Assembly (NCBI GenBank): GCA_910586305.1
Contig: CAJUGS010000004.1
Location: 1 to 64,000 of the forward strand
Direction: 5' to 3'
Source: an uncultured Duncaniella sp.
GTDB lineage: Bacteria > Bacteroidota > Bacteroidia > Bacteroidales > Muribaculaceae
Length of the DNA stretch: 64,000 nucleotides
The notes under the pieces were generated by a model. That model made no database searches and was not told the DNA's origin. It saw nothing but the letters and a program-made list of their open reading frames with translations. The stretch's first letter is position 1. Each line of letters begins with the position of its first letter. The position numbers and the translations under genes were made by a program. This document shows, one piece after another, positions 50,719 through 60,364 of this stretch.

Positions 50719-53340
50719 TTATTTCTGTATTCCAAATTCCTGCTGCTGGAGATCGACTTCCTCAAGTATGCGGCGCTTCTCATCATCAGAAAGCGTATTG
50801 CCACCTTTGTCGCGGACAGACTGGATTCCACTTTTGACGGAAGCAGACCTTTCGTCGGTATATACGGCCTCAAAACCGGCAGGGATACTCTCGATTACCA
50901 ATTCGGCAGGAGTGGGAGCATGATTGCCCGGGAATTGAACAGCAGCTTTGATTTTAATCTCTCCCGGAGTGCGTGTCGATCTTATAAGAACCGGAGCAGA
51001 GCCCCATTCTACCGGACGGGGGTTAGCATGAATGGAGGCATCTCCAATAATCTCACCTTCTCCCTCTACGGTAAACACTATATTCTCCTTGGCCAGACGG
51101 CGCACATTGCCATTATCGTCCGTAACCTCTGCGATCACAACTATAAAGTCAGAACCGTCGGCCACAAGAGGTTTGCCGTCATAGTCGGCGCGCAGACGCA
51201 GCTTGGTGGAACGACGAGACGGCATCTTGCGCTCTGTGGCAACAACCTTGCCATCCACAATACCTTCGGCCACCATATTGACAGCCTTCCAGTTTTTGTT
51301 GGTATAGCTATAATCACGGGCTTCCCAGAAATCCCACACGTCTTTGAATACGACAGGCTGCGACGGAAGTCGATTCTTCTCATGCACAACAGGTAGAGTC
51401 CATGTCTTGGCACCATCATACATGGAAAGACGAACAGAGTCGCAATTGCTGAACACCACGACATCAGGGTCGGAGAACTGTGTCATTTCATGCATGATGT
51501 ATACCATGGGACCTGACTCGGCCACAGGATGGGCCAGGTCCTTGTCGGTCTGGCTACGGAACATATGGTAGGCGTACTTAGGCTGACGGAATGCATCATA
51601 GATACCACCCCAGTAGGGATCGGGGTGATAACCGCGCTGATGGTCGAACGGATGCCACTGCGCACCGCCTATAAACTTGTCGCCGGTGTTGTAGAGACCG
51701 TCCATGGTCTCGGCAAGAGAGAGAGCCTGCACCTTCATGGGACGCTCGCCCCAACTGCGCGAGGCACGGTTATTGTTATTGTGGGCATACCAGTCGTCGA
51801 CATTTTCACCAAACTCGCGAGTGAAAATAGTCTGTTTCGGAGCATCGGCTTTCGCCTCGTCACCGGGCCATCCATAGACCAGGTCGTAGTTCTCCTTCAC
51901 CCCTGCGGAATGCATATCGGCAGCAGCGATGGGACGGCCAGGATAGGGATATTCATCCTTGGTAATCTGGAGGGCCTCGAGAGAGAAGTTCTCCGGATAA
52001 CGAGTCTCGTTGAGAATAGGCTCCCACATAAGCACCGAAGGATGATTGCGGTCACGGCGTATGATTGAGCGGGTATTCTCATGGACCAGTTCGGCAAAAC
52101 GCGGATCCTTGTTCCAATACTGCCAACCTGGAGTTGCAACAATCACAAACACACCAAGTTCGTCACAAGCATCCATAAACGAGGGGTCCTGGGGATAGTG
52201 GGCCACACGAATGATTCGACAACCTGCATCGCGAAGTCTCTTGGCATCTCTCCACTGCTGTGAATTGGGAAGCGCATTGCCCACATAGGCGAAATCCTGG
52301 TGACGGTTGGCACCTATGAGCTTGCCGAAAGGCTCTCCGTTGAGAATGAAACCTTTCTCGCCGTCAAACTCGAACGAACGGATACCAACACGTGTAGCAC
52401 CACCGTCAACCACATTTTTGCCCTCCTTCACACGCGATTCTACTCGATACAGCGACGGAGAATCCGGACTCCAAAGTTCGGGATTTGACACACGGATAGT
52501 CTGCACTGCTGTAGCGGTGTCACCGGCAGCAATCTTGATATTCTTGGAAACCTTCTTTACAAGACGTCCGTCAGGACTCACGAGCGACGTCTCGACGGTC
52601 ACATTACAAGGACGGCGACCTGAATTTCTGACATCGGTATCCACAATCACATCGGCGCTTTTAGCCGATACATTATCGAAATGAACAAATACACCCCCGC
52701 CCGCTACTTTACCGGCTTCAACCGGATCGGTAATCGCAACAGGTGACTTTGCTATCATCCAGACATCACGATAGATACCGCCATGATATGCGAAATCCAA
52801 CGAGTGCTGTGGCTTGCCTGGAGGGAAGCTCTTGTCGTCACTGTTGTCAGCCATAACGGCCACAACACACTCCTCGCCAGGTTTGACGCCGGCCTCGGTA
52901 AGAGAGATAGTTATCGGAAGGTATCCTCCTAAATGGGCCTTTACCTCACGGCCGTTGACGAAGAACTTCTGTTTGCCCATAACAGCCTCGAAGTGTAGGT
53001 CGACATTCTTTCCGGCAACATTCTCGGGCATTCTGAAATGCTTGCGATACCATGCCACGCCCTGATAGTTGCGACCGCCACTTCCCTCGGCGGGAAGGAG
53101 CTCTACGGTATGAGGAGTCGACACCACCTCCCATGCGGAATCATCAAGTCCCGGAGCTTGTCCGTCCTTGATATCGCCGAGGTGATAACGCCATCCGGTG
53201 TTGAAGTCATAGACCTGTCGTCCCGCCCCTTCGAGAGGAAAGAATCCGGCAACCGAAATTTCCTGTGGCGTGACAGTCTCCCCGGCCGACATGACTCCGG
53301 GAAGGAGTAGTAAAGATAGTATTAGAAACAGTCTGTTCAT
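50719..53340 (-). CDS. GH2 glycosidase (A)
   Basis: An 873-residue exported GH2 enzyme: sugar-binding domain (FNTGWRYHLGD, DDSAWEVVSTPHT, WYRKHF), immunoglobulin-like domain, TIM barrel (NGEPFGKLIGANRHQDFAYVG, RVAHYPQDPSFMDACDELG), acid/base Glu445 in PILNETRYP and nucleophile candidate Glu509 in TREFGE, then two C-terminal beta domains. Substrate may be beta-galactoside, beta-glucuronide, beta-galacturonide or alpha-L-arabinopyranoside; RG-II loci use several GH2 types for these. The sequence does not decide which. Coupled by ATGA to the DUF5703 gene upstream. Confidence 0.9.
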   Translation of the reverse strand: MNRLFLILSLLLLPGVMSAGETVTPQEISVAGFFPLEGAGRQVYDFNTGWRYHLGDIKDGQAPGLDDSAWEVVSTPHTVELLPAEGSGGRNYQGVAWYRKHFRMPENVAGKNVDLHFEAVMGKQKFFVNGREVKAHLGGYLPITISLTEAGVKPGEECVVAVMADNSDDKSFPPGKPQHSLDFAYHGGIYRDVWMIAKSPVAITDPVEAGKVAGGGVFVHFDNVSAKSADVIVDTDVRNSGRRPCNVTVETSLVSPDGRLVKKVSKNIKIAAGDTATAVQTIRVSNPELWSPDSPSLYRVESRVKEGKNVVDGGATRVGIRSFEFDGEKGFILNGEPFGKLIGANRHQDFAYVGNALPNSQQWRDAKRLRDAGCRIIRVAHYPQDPSFMDACDELGVFVIVATPGWQYWNKDPRFAELVHENTRSIIRRDRNHPSVLMWEPILNETRYPENFSLEALQITKDEYPYPGRPIAAADMHSAGVKENYDLVYGWPGDEAKADAPKQTIFTREFGENVDDWYAHNNNNRASRSWGERPMKVQALSLAETMDGLYNTGDKFIGGAQWHPFDHQRGYHPDPYWGGIYDAFRQPKYAYHMFRSQTDKDLAHPVAESGPMVYIMHEMTQFSDPDVVVFSNCDSVRLSMYDGAKTWTLPVVHEKNRLPSQPVVFKDVWDFWEARDYSYTNKNWKAVNMVAEGIVDGKVVATERKMPSRRSTKLRLRADYDGKPLVADGSDFIVVIAEVTDDNGNVRRLAKENIVFTVEGEGEIIGDASIHANPRPVEWGSAPVLIRSTRTPGEIKIKAAVQFPGNHAPTPAELVIESIPAGFEAVYTDERSASVKSGIQSVRDKGGNTLSDDEKRRILEEVDLQQQEFGIQK

Positions 53341-55637
53341 TTATAAGATTTTTTTATTTGCGGGGAGATTACAACATCTTTGGCCCGGCTCTCAGGCATC
53401 ACCTTAAGATGGGTCAGCTGACCATCCTTCAACGTAGCCTCTATAGTGGTCTCGCAGGGTGCATGGAGACGGAAACTTATATCCTTATCGGCAGGCCAGG
53501 CAGGGAAAAGTTTTATCATACGGCCTGTCGGATCGGCTTGAAGAAGCATCTCCTGCACACCTATCATAGCCGCACCTGCCCAGTTGTGGTCGGGAGTCCA
53601 ATCGTAACCGGGGCCAAGGAAAGCCGGAAAACGGTGCAGACCGTCGGCCCACTTCTCCGAATTAAGGGCAAACGCTTCGTCGACAAGGCCGAGGCAAGCG
53701 GCCCATATATTGTCTTGTTTCCATCCTTTAGTAGATCGGAATCCGAGTGCGTCCGTATCGTAGAGATATGTATTGAGGGCCCTTTCATAGCCCACACTAT
53801 CGTCGACAGCAACACCATAAATTCTCCACGGAAAAACCGGATAGAGCTGTGGAGTCTCGATATTGTTGATTCTCTCCCAGGTTTTTGCAGGTGCGATTAT
53901 CTCTTTACCGTCGGCAGTAAAGCGGACAGGCATCTCGGGAACTATATCAAGAAAGCGCCTCCAGCGGTTGGCCGAAGCAGTGTCCTCCTTTTGGGTCAGA
54001 TATGCGATATAGTCTTCCGACACTTTTCTGAGTCCGGCAATAGTCGACGAAGCATTATTGGTCATTTTGTATGTCTCACAGGCCGATCCAGGGAAGAGTA
54101 TCAGTTTGCCGTCACCGTCAAGCTTCTTGGCTCCGCGTCGGCCGGCCATATACTTGTAGTGTTCCTCGAAAAAGATCAGCGACTGGTCAATCAGAGGAAG
54201 ATACTCAGTGATATCAGCACCGTTGTAAACAGCCGACTGAAGTATCATGTCGCAGAATTCGAGAACTGTATCCCAACAATACTCAAGCCATGCGTTATAC
54301 TCCACACCCGGGTCAAATCCGACAGGACGCTTCGACCCATATTCCATCATGTTTGGGAAAGCGAACAACTCTGTCTGTTCGGTAAAACAAGCCCCGTCGT
54401 GACCCCAGTAGGCAATAGTGCGCGCCTTGGCGTTCGGAAGCATACGGAGATAGAAATCAAACTGTGGTTTCATCATGTCAAAATCCCCGTTCTTAAGCAT
54501 AGGCCAGTAGACAAGTCTCTGATTCTGCGCGGTCATAGTACCCCCGCCCCAATTGCGGAAGTCGGGAGTGAACGGATTGTCAGGGTTGACATGAACAGGG
54601 TCGAACGTGAAAAGGCCTCCGTTGAACTTGGTCGGTTCCTTGCCATATGCATTACATCCGAGCATATATCGGAACAGAGTGTAGTTGCGTGTGATGCGCG
54701 CTGCGTCACTGTCGCCGGTCTCCGGAGCCTCCACATAACTGCGGTTCCAGAAGTCTCGCCACCACTTGCGCGACGCCACACGGTCGCGTGCAAGACGCAC
54801 ACGTGATGCCGTCACATCAAGAGTGTGATTGAATGCTGAAAGATCTGATGTCTGCTCGTTGTTGAGTACAATGCTGAATGTGTGCTTTCGAGCCGGACGG
54901 GTAGAGAAATTATAGGAAACGAAATCTGTGTTGTCATACACTCCTTCAGTGATTCCGTCAAATCTCAAATCCTTTCCATACAGACGCCCACCAGATGCGA
55001 GATTGGCAAGCGGATTCCAAAGAGAAGACCTCAACGAGTCGAGTCCCTCCCGAGCCACAGTGACATCAAAAACCGTCTCTGACGGATTGTGGTGGATGAA
55101 CGTCACTGAATTGTCGGTGACAGTTATGGAATCACGAGAAGTACGGAGAGACTTGTTGCCCGACCACTTCCATGAACTCTGTCTTCCTTCGGCTTTACGA
55201 AAAGAGCGGTCTTTATAGCGCCATGTCTCATAACTTACCTCGGGAGCGGCAGAACGAGACGACTCAATCTCTACATTCACGACAGGCTTGAACACATCGG
55301 CCCATATGACAACCCTGGCTCCATGAAGTCTCACTTCACAATACCCCTCGGCAAGACGAAGAGTCTGGGAAAAAGGGGCAAGAGAATCACCGGGAATTCT
55401 CACCCTCACCCTACCCTGCTTAAGAAGGGTATTGTTCTCGTCATAGGCACCGCTACGGCCCAAATAGAAGAACAGGTCACCTTCTTCCACCCAGACATTC
55501 ATACCGATATCACCACCGCCCACCGGCATGGAGCCTGATGAGTCGTGGCTCATACTCGTCCACACCAAGTCCTTTGGGGCATAGGCGTGGACATTGAGTA
55601 TGGCAAAGAGTGCCGCTAAAGTCAGAATGCGCTTCAT
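53337..55637 (-). CDS. DUF5703 protein, GH95-like fold, unknown glycosidase
   Basis: A 766-residue exported protein. The N-terminal part (residues 20-95: VWTSMSHDSSGSMPVGGGDIGMNVWVEEGDLFFYLGRSGAYDE) matches DUF5703; the rest looks like an (alpha/alpha)6 helical glycosidase domain, with Trp/Asn-rich NWGGGTMTAQNQRLVYWPMLKNGD and WTPDHNWAGAAMIG, and a C-terminal beta-sandwich with LFPAWPADKDISFRLHAP. The layout is like GH95/clan L enzymes. I know of no assigned activity. Coupled by ATGA to GH2 (A) and seven bases from the SASA esterase. It is a good candidate for an RG-II linkage that lacks an enzyme here. Confidence 0.72.
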   Translation of the reverse strand: MKRILTLAALFAILNVHAYAPKDLVWTSMSHDSSGSMPVGGGDIGMNVWVEEGDLFFYLGRSGAYDENNTLLKQGRVRVRIPGDSLAPFSQTLRLAEGYCEVRLHGARVVIWADVFKPVVNVEIESSRSAAPEVSYETWRYKDRSFRKAEGRQSSWKWSGNKSLRTSRDSITVTDNSVTFIHHNPSETVFDVTVAREGLDSLRSSLWNPLANLASGGRLYGKDLRFDGITEGVYDNTDFVSYNFSTRPARKHTFSIVLNNEQTSDLSAFNHTLDVTASRVRLARDRVASRKWWRDFWNRSYVEAPETGDSDAARITRNYTLFRYMLGCNAYGKEPTKFNGGLFTFDPVHVNPDNPFTPDFRNWGGGTMTAQNQRLVYWPMLKNGDFDMMKPQFDFYLRMLPNAKARTIAYWGHDGACFTEQTELFAFPNMMEYGSKRPVGFDPGVEYNAWLEYCWDTVLEFCDMILQSAVYNGADITEYLPLIDQSLIFFEEHYKYMAGRRGAKKLDGDGKLILFPGSACETYKMTNNASSTIAGLRKVSEDYIAYLTQKEDTASANRWRRFLDIVPEMPVRFTADGKEIIAPAKTWERINNIETPQLYPVFPWRIYGVAVDDSVGYERALNTYLYDTDALGFRSTKGWKQDNIWAACLGLVDEAFALNSEKWADGLHRFPAFLGPGYDWTPDHNWAGAAMIGVQEMLLQADPTGRMIKLFPAWPADKDISFRLHAPCETTIEATLKDGQLTHLKVMPESRAKDVVISPQIKKSYK

Positions 55638-55643
55638 GCGTGT

Positions 55644-57116
55644 CTACTTTTTGATGGGTCTTGCATCAGGCCAGTCATCCGAACGGAATGACGATACAGG
55701 CAGACCGTCGGTGCTGAAGAGATCGCCTTCCGATGCATTTTCAAACGCATAACGCACAGCCACGGGATGAGGCACCTTGTCGCTCTTCACCATGACCTTG
55801 CTGCGTGATATCCACGCCTTGGCAGGATGGAACACACGGTCTTCACCGGCCAGTTGAAACTGTCGGGATTCAAAGGAATGCTTGCCTGCTATCCATTCGG
55901 GAGCACGGTCGAAGCTCACCACCACTGTGTCTCCCTTTACCTCCATTGACTTATAGACAGGGCTCTCATACCCGATACCCTTGACACCATATGTTTTGCC
56001 AAGAGCGAGAAGGGCAAGACGCTCGCCGGGCTTCTGCTTGTCGGAGGGATGAATACCCTCAGCCCAGCCGGCATCCATGAGCACAGCCATACCAGTATTA
56101 GGCACCATGGTCTCAACCTTCGACTGTGCCTCGCGAAGATAAGCCGAATTGATTATCTCCTTGCCAGATTCGGTTATAATAGCATAATCGTAAGGTGCAA
56201 TCTGGCAATAGTAGAACGGGAAATCTCCACGATTCCAAAGTCCGCGCCAGCCATTGATCATGGTAGAGAACATATCGGCATATGAGTGAGCACGATTCCA
56301 ATTGTCCTCACCCTGATACCATATCACTCCCTGGATTGCAAGACCTACCAAAGGATTGAGCATTCCCTTGAACAGCACACTCGGTGTACGGTTCTTCGAA
56401 GGAATCTCACCATCGACGGCAGGAATACGCGATGCCGCTTCGGGAAATGCAGCAAGCATCTCGTCGTTCATCCAGGCCTCACAGGCCGATCCACCCCAGG
56501 CGACAACAATAAGTCCCACAGGCACATCGAGAATCTGTTCCAGGCGACGTCCGAAGAAATATGCCGTCGCACTGAAGTTTCTCACTGCCTCGGGAGCGGC
56601 CTCGTCCCACTTTCCGGTCACATCATCCACAGGAACTGTCGATGACTTTCTCTTGACCGTGAAAAGACGCAGGTCGGGATTTCGGCTTTCGAGAACAGCC
56701 ATATTGGCACCATCGACAGGCTGGTTTTTGAATCCTTTCATCGGCATCTCCATATTGCTCTGGCCGGAGCAGAGCCACACCTCACCGAGCATCACGTTGG
56801 AGAGAGTCAGAGGAGTGCCGTCACTAACAGTCATTGTATATGGACCTCCGGCGGCCGGTGTCGGAAATGATATACGCCACTTTCCGTCTTTTCCACACTT
56901 CGTCTCATATTTGTCGGTGGTCCATCCGGGGGCTACTGTTACGGTCGAACCGGGTTTAGCCTCGCCCCACATACGTGCGTCTGTGAGTTGCTGGAGCACC
57001 ATATTGTCCGAGAAAAACGCGGGCATCTTCACTTCGGCTTCTGCTGCAAATCCCACTGCCAGGGCTGCAAGAAGGCTTATGCTGTTTGCAAGTTTCTTCA
57101 TCTTGTGTATGGTCAT
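55644..57116 (-). CDS. SASA-family carbohydrate O-acetylesterase
   Basis: A 490-residue exported SGNH hydrolase of the sialate O-acetylesterase (SASA) family. The catalytic Ser120 is in LCSGQSNMEMP, the oxyanion/Gly block in GVIWYQGEDNW, and the Asp/His pair in AEGIHPSDKQKPGERLAL. A jelly-roll insert is typical. RG-II carries acetyl groups on 2-O-methyl-fucose and aceric acid in chains A/B, so deacetylation is a likely task. ATG 57116 overlaps the GH106 stop as ATGA; an alternative ATG at 57101 also gives a signal peptide. Confidence 0.9.
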   Translation of the reverse strand: MTIHKMKKLANSISLLAALAVGFAAEAEVKMPAFFSDNMVLQQLTDARMWGEAKPGSTVTVAPGWTTDKYETKCGKDGKWRISFPTPAAGGPYTMTVSDGTPLTLSNVMLGEVWLCSGQSNMEMPMKGFKNQPVDGANMAVLESRNPDLRLFTVKRKSSTVPVDDVTGKWDEAAPEAVRNFSATAYFFGRRLEQILDVPVGLIVVAWGGSACEAWMNDEMLAAFPEAASRIPAVDGEIPSKNRTPSVLFKGMLNPLVGLAIQGVIWYQGEDNWNRAHSYADMFSTMINGWRGLWNRGDFPFYYCQIAPYDYAIITESGKEIINSAYLREAQSKVETMVPNTGMAVLMDAGWAEGIHPSDKQKPGERLALLALGKTYGVKGIGYESPVYKSMEVKGDTVVVSFDRAPEWIAGKHSFESRQFQLAGEDRVFHPAKAWISRSKVMVKSDKVPHPVAVRYAFENASEGDLFSTDGLPVSSFRSDDWPDARPIKK

Positions 57117-60100
57117 TTAGATTCAATCTTGAGTGTAGGGACTGAGAGGAGTCCTGCAGGTATGAGGGTCTTCTCGGCACGACGGAACTTTCCGTTGGTC
57201 CAGATACCGTCAAACGGAGCCTTGCCCTGGTCGGCACCAAGCAAAGCGTTGGCCCATGTATTTGTCACATCTATTACGAGCTCGTTTCGGCCCTTCTTTA
57301 TAGCATCGGTGACATCCACCTCATAGGGGGCCGTCCACACCGTTCCGCAATCCTTGCCGTTGACACGAACTGTGGCAACATCGCAGACACCATCGAGTCG
57401 GAGAACCACACGGCTGCCCTTACGAATAGACGGGGCCTTGAAGCGAGTGGAATATGATGCAGTGCCTGAATAATACTTCACTGTCTCATCCTCCGACGAT
57501 GTCCAGTCAAAGAGCCGGTCTGTGACTTTCTCCACTCCCGTGGTGAGGAACCTCACAGTCCACTTATCGGGATTTATGGTCGTTTCCTCGATCTTTACAT
57601 ACGGAGCCACGCCCGATATTTCGGAAGTGGGAGTACGGAACACGACAAACGCCGACTCTGCAGGTTCGAGAGAGATTTTCACATCTGTACGGTCGTCTGT
57701 TGCACTCCAGGTAAGACACTGGTTCACAGTGCCGTCCATCGGATTCCACAATTCGGGCACACGTCCTGACACACGGAACGAAGCATTAAATTCCCGTGGA
57801 GTATCCTCCTGGTTTGAAATGAAATAGAGATCAACATTGTCCTCGTCGTTGCGACGGTGTGTCCAGGCTATATTCTCAGGCACAACGATGTCGCGCTCCA
57901 GGCCATATGAGGTGAAATCATCAGCCACATAAGGCAACGAAGGCACCACGACACCTTCACTCATAAGCTCGCTGACCTTTGCCCTGACTTCGGGACTGAG
58001 AGTCGTATCGGGCATCAATTGAGTGGCAAGCGGGAGAACGAGCACACGATAGGAAGCTCCGCCAGGAAGCACGATACGGCCATTCTCGGCCTTTGCGAGA
58101 CGAAGGAGCACATCCTTGTTCATTGAGTCGTAATTGTAACCGCGCATGGGATTGATCCATTTCTCCGGATCAGCCATATTGGCGGAATGGTTGACACCCA
58201 CCGGTTTCACACGCAATGGCTGTCCCTCATTGGCCAGACGGATACGTTCCGACTCTACTCTGTCCTTACCGAAAATACCGGGAAGAGACGACACAAGCCT
58301 GTCGGGGAGCACAGCCCTACGAGGCAGCTCCTCGCCGGTAAATACAGCTATGTCCACCACAGGACTGCCGTATTGCAGCATTGCCTGACATCTGCGCATA
58401 TAGTCGGTGAGAGCCTTGCCTCCATCGTGAAACCATGTATTGTCACGCTGGAAGAAAAGGCCTATACCGTCAAGAGTCATACCCGGTTTGCGGTCAAGCC
58501 ACGGATTGTGGGCATTGACATGATAGAACATCCTGTTGATACCGAGAGCATAGTTGCGGTCGAGAAGCGCCTTAAGAGAGGCAGGAGTTTCATCCCACGT
58601 TCCACGCACCTCGGTGAAACCCTCGGCCTGAATGATATTCTTTCCATATATATGACCGCCATGTATAGCATCGAGCATATCGTTGGGCTTGTCATGGGTG
58701 GGGCTGTTGAGCCAATACTCACCCATCGGGAAATCCACTTTCTGATAGTGGAGCATACCGTCGCTCACCATTGTGGGCGAAACACATTCTGCCGAGAATC
58801 CCACACCATACTCTTTAGCCTTGTCAGCGAGAACAGTATAGAACACATCCACCACAAGGTCGGCCATTGTCTGACGTACATCCCGCAGCACTCTTTCCGA
58901 GGTCTGGGCATCGACCACTGGAATACCGGCAAACAGAGGCAGATAGGGCATGAGGTCATATCCTCTGCGCTGTCTGAACTCCGAGGCAAAGTTGTCACTC
59001 CAGTTCTGGCTACCACACTCCCAGCTGTCTACGTGCATATACTTTAACACACGGCCGGCCAGGTCGGGACCTATTTCCTTGAAAACTTTTCCATACCAGT
59101 TGTCAAACTGTTTTGACACGGCGGCTACGCTGAACTTGTCAGCCTCAAGTCCCTTGCCCGCACCACCGGTAGCGTTGGTGTGGCCGTTGGGAGTCGAGCC
59201 AAATCGAATAATGCGCCACTCGCCATCAGGAAGGGTAGTCGAGAGAGAGCCGTCCCTGACACTTGATGTGAGGTCAATAATCTCATCGAGGCCAACCGAC
59301 ATTTCGGGAGTCACCTCGGCAGGATCGGTAGCAGGAGCCACACGCCATACACGGCCCGACTTGCCTTCCCAATGATTGATTTTCGGCTCGCCACTCAGAC
59401 GGATTCCGTCGATACGAAGTCCGGGCTTCCACTTCGCATTGTCAAGGTCCTCGCTTCCGGGCTCGCTTCCTTCCGGAGTCCAATAGAACCGGAAATACTT
59501 TGCCGTAGTCTCAGGAAGAGAGTGAGTATTGTTCTCGTCCCAGTTCTGCCATCCATGACGGGCAGGTACAAGCTGCTTAACCTCACGGAAGTTCACACCG
59601 TCGTCACCGGCCATTACCTTGACACGGTTGGACTGATAGCTGTTGCCCTTGCGCACTATCTCGATGCTGCGCACTGTCACAGGCTCGGCATACTCATACT
59701 GCACCCAGCAGGGCACGGACGAACGTATCACACCGGCCGAATCGACAGTAACACCTTTCCCGGCGGGAAACTCCGACACAGTATTGCCGGATGTCACTCT
59801 GACGGGAGCTCCTACGGCCCTACCCTTCACAGGGACAGCGTAGACAGCTATATCCTTGTAGTAGTCAACAATGGTCTCGGGACGAGGAAGACGAAGATCA
59901 GAGACACGGCCTCCACCTACTATTGTGTCGGCAATCACCACTTTCTGCATAGCCTCGGCAGGGGTGATCCACGGACCTCCCGCAAGCGCAAAACCATCAC
60001 ATATGTGCATTCCGAGCTGAAGTCCGAGACTGTCAGCAATCTCCATACTGCGTCCCACCAGTCTCCACCACTCGGGCGAAAGCTGAGGAGCCTTTCCTTC

Positions 60101-60346
60101 ATATTCCGGAGCCATCTCCACAGACTTGATGGGCATGAGATACGTACCACCAAGGCCGGCATCCTTCATGGCTTCGAGATCGGCCTTGATACCCTCCTCG
60201 GACACAGCGCCGAACATCCAATACCAGAAAGACCAAGGGCGTGCCTCGAAGGATGGATTGAGAAACGACTGCTCGAGTGTCGGGGAAGCCGACACTCCGA
60301 GAGCCGCAACTGCCAAAGAGGCCAAGAACTTATTGCGAATAGACAT
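57113..60346 (-). CDS. GH106 alpha-L-rhamnosidase
   Basis: A 1077-residue exported enzyme of GH106. Start PTLEQSFLNPSFEARPWSFWYWMFGAVSEEGIKADLEAM, then the family catalytic block. Candidate catalytic acids are Glu443 in DSWECGSQNW and Glu575 in IIQAEGFTEVRGTWDE; they are 132 residues apart, the same spacing as Glu461 and Glu593 that I recall for BT0986, the RG-II rhamnosidase. A family-typical galactose-binding-like C-terminal domain ends the protein. It should remove alpha-L-rhamnose from chain B or a related site. Follows GH2 (B) by 18 bases. Confidence 0.93.
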   Translation of the reverse strand: MSIRNKFLASLAVAALGVSASPTLEQSFLNPSFEARPWSFWYWMFGAVSEEGIKADLEAMKDAGLGGTYLMPIKSVEMAPEYEGKAPQLSPEWWRLVGRSMEIADSLGLQLGMHICDGFALAGGPWITPAEAMQKVVIADTIVGGGRVSDLRLPRPETIVDYYKDIAVYAVPVKGRAVGAPVRVTSGNTVSEFPAGKGVTVDSAGVIRSSVPCWVQYEYAEPVTVRSIEIVRKGNSYQSNRVKVMAGDDGVNFREVKQLVPARHGWQNWDENNTHSLPETTAKYFRFYWTPEGSEPGSEDLDNAKWKPGLRIDGIRLSGEPKINHWEGKSGRVWRVAPATDPAEVTPEMSVGLDEIIDLTSSVRDGSLSTTLPDGEWRIIRFGSTPNGHTNATGGAGKGLEADKFSVAAVSKQFDNWYGKVFKEIGPDLAGRVLKYMHVDSWECGSQNWSDNFASEFRQRRGYDLMPYLPLFAGIPVVDAQTSERVLRDVRQTMADLVVDVFYTVLADKAKEYGVGFSAECVSPTMVSDGMLHYQKVDFPMGEYWLNSPTHDKPNDMLDAIHGGHIYGKNIIQAEGFTEVRGTWDETPASLKALLDRNYALGINRMFYHVNAHNPWLDRKPGMTLDGIGLFFQRDNTWFHDGGKALTDYMRRCQAMLQYGSPVVDIAVFTGEELPRRAVLPDRLVSSLPGIFGKDRVESERIRLANEGQPLRVKPVGVNHSANMADPEKWINPMRGYNYDSMNKDVLLRLAKAENGRIVLPGGASYRVLVLPLATQLMPDTTLSPEVRAKVSELMSEGVVVPSLPYVADDFTSYGLERDIVVPENIAWTHRRNDEDNVDLYFISNQEDTPREFNASFRVSGRVPELWNPMDGTVNQCLTWSATDDRTDVKISLEPAESAFVVFRTPTSEISGVAPYVKIEETTINPDKWTVRFLTTGVEKVTDRLFDWTSSEDETVKYYSGTASYSTRFKAPSIRKGSRVVLRLDGVCDVATVRVNGKDCGTVWTAPYEVDVTDAIKKGRNELVIDVTNTWANALLGADQGKAPFDGIWTNGKFRRAEKTLIPAGLLSVPTLKIESK

Positions 60347-60364
60347 TTGCTTGCAAGTGAGTGA

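Noticed and set aside
53358..54806. 482-residue open frame on the plus strand
   Set aside because: Antisense to the DUF5703 gene, which has a signal peptide and family motifs; the plus frame has neither.
58187..59047. 286-residue open frame on the plus strand
   Set aside because: Antisense to GH106; shadow.
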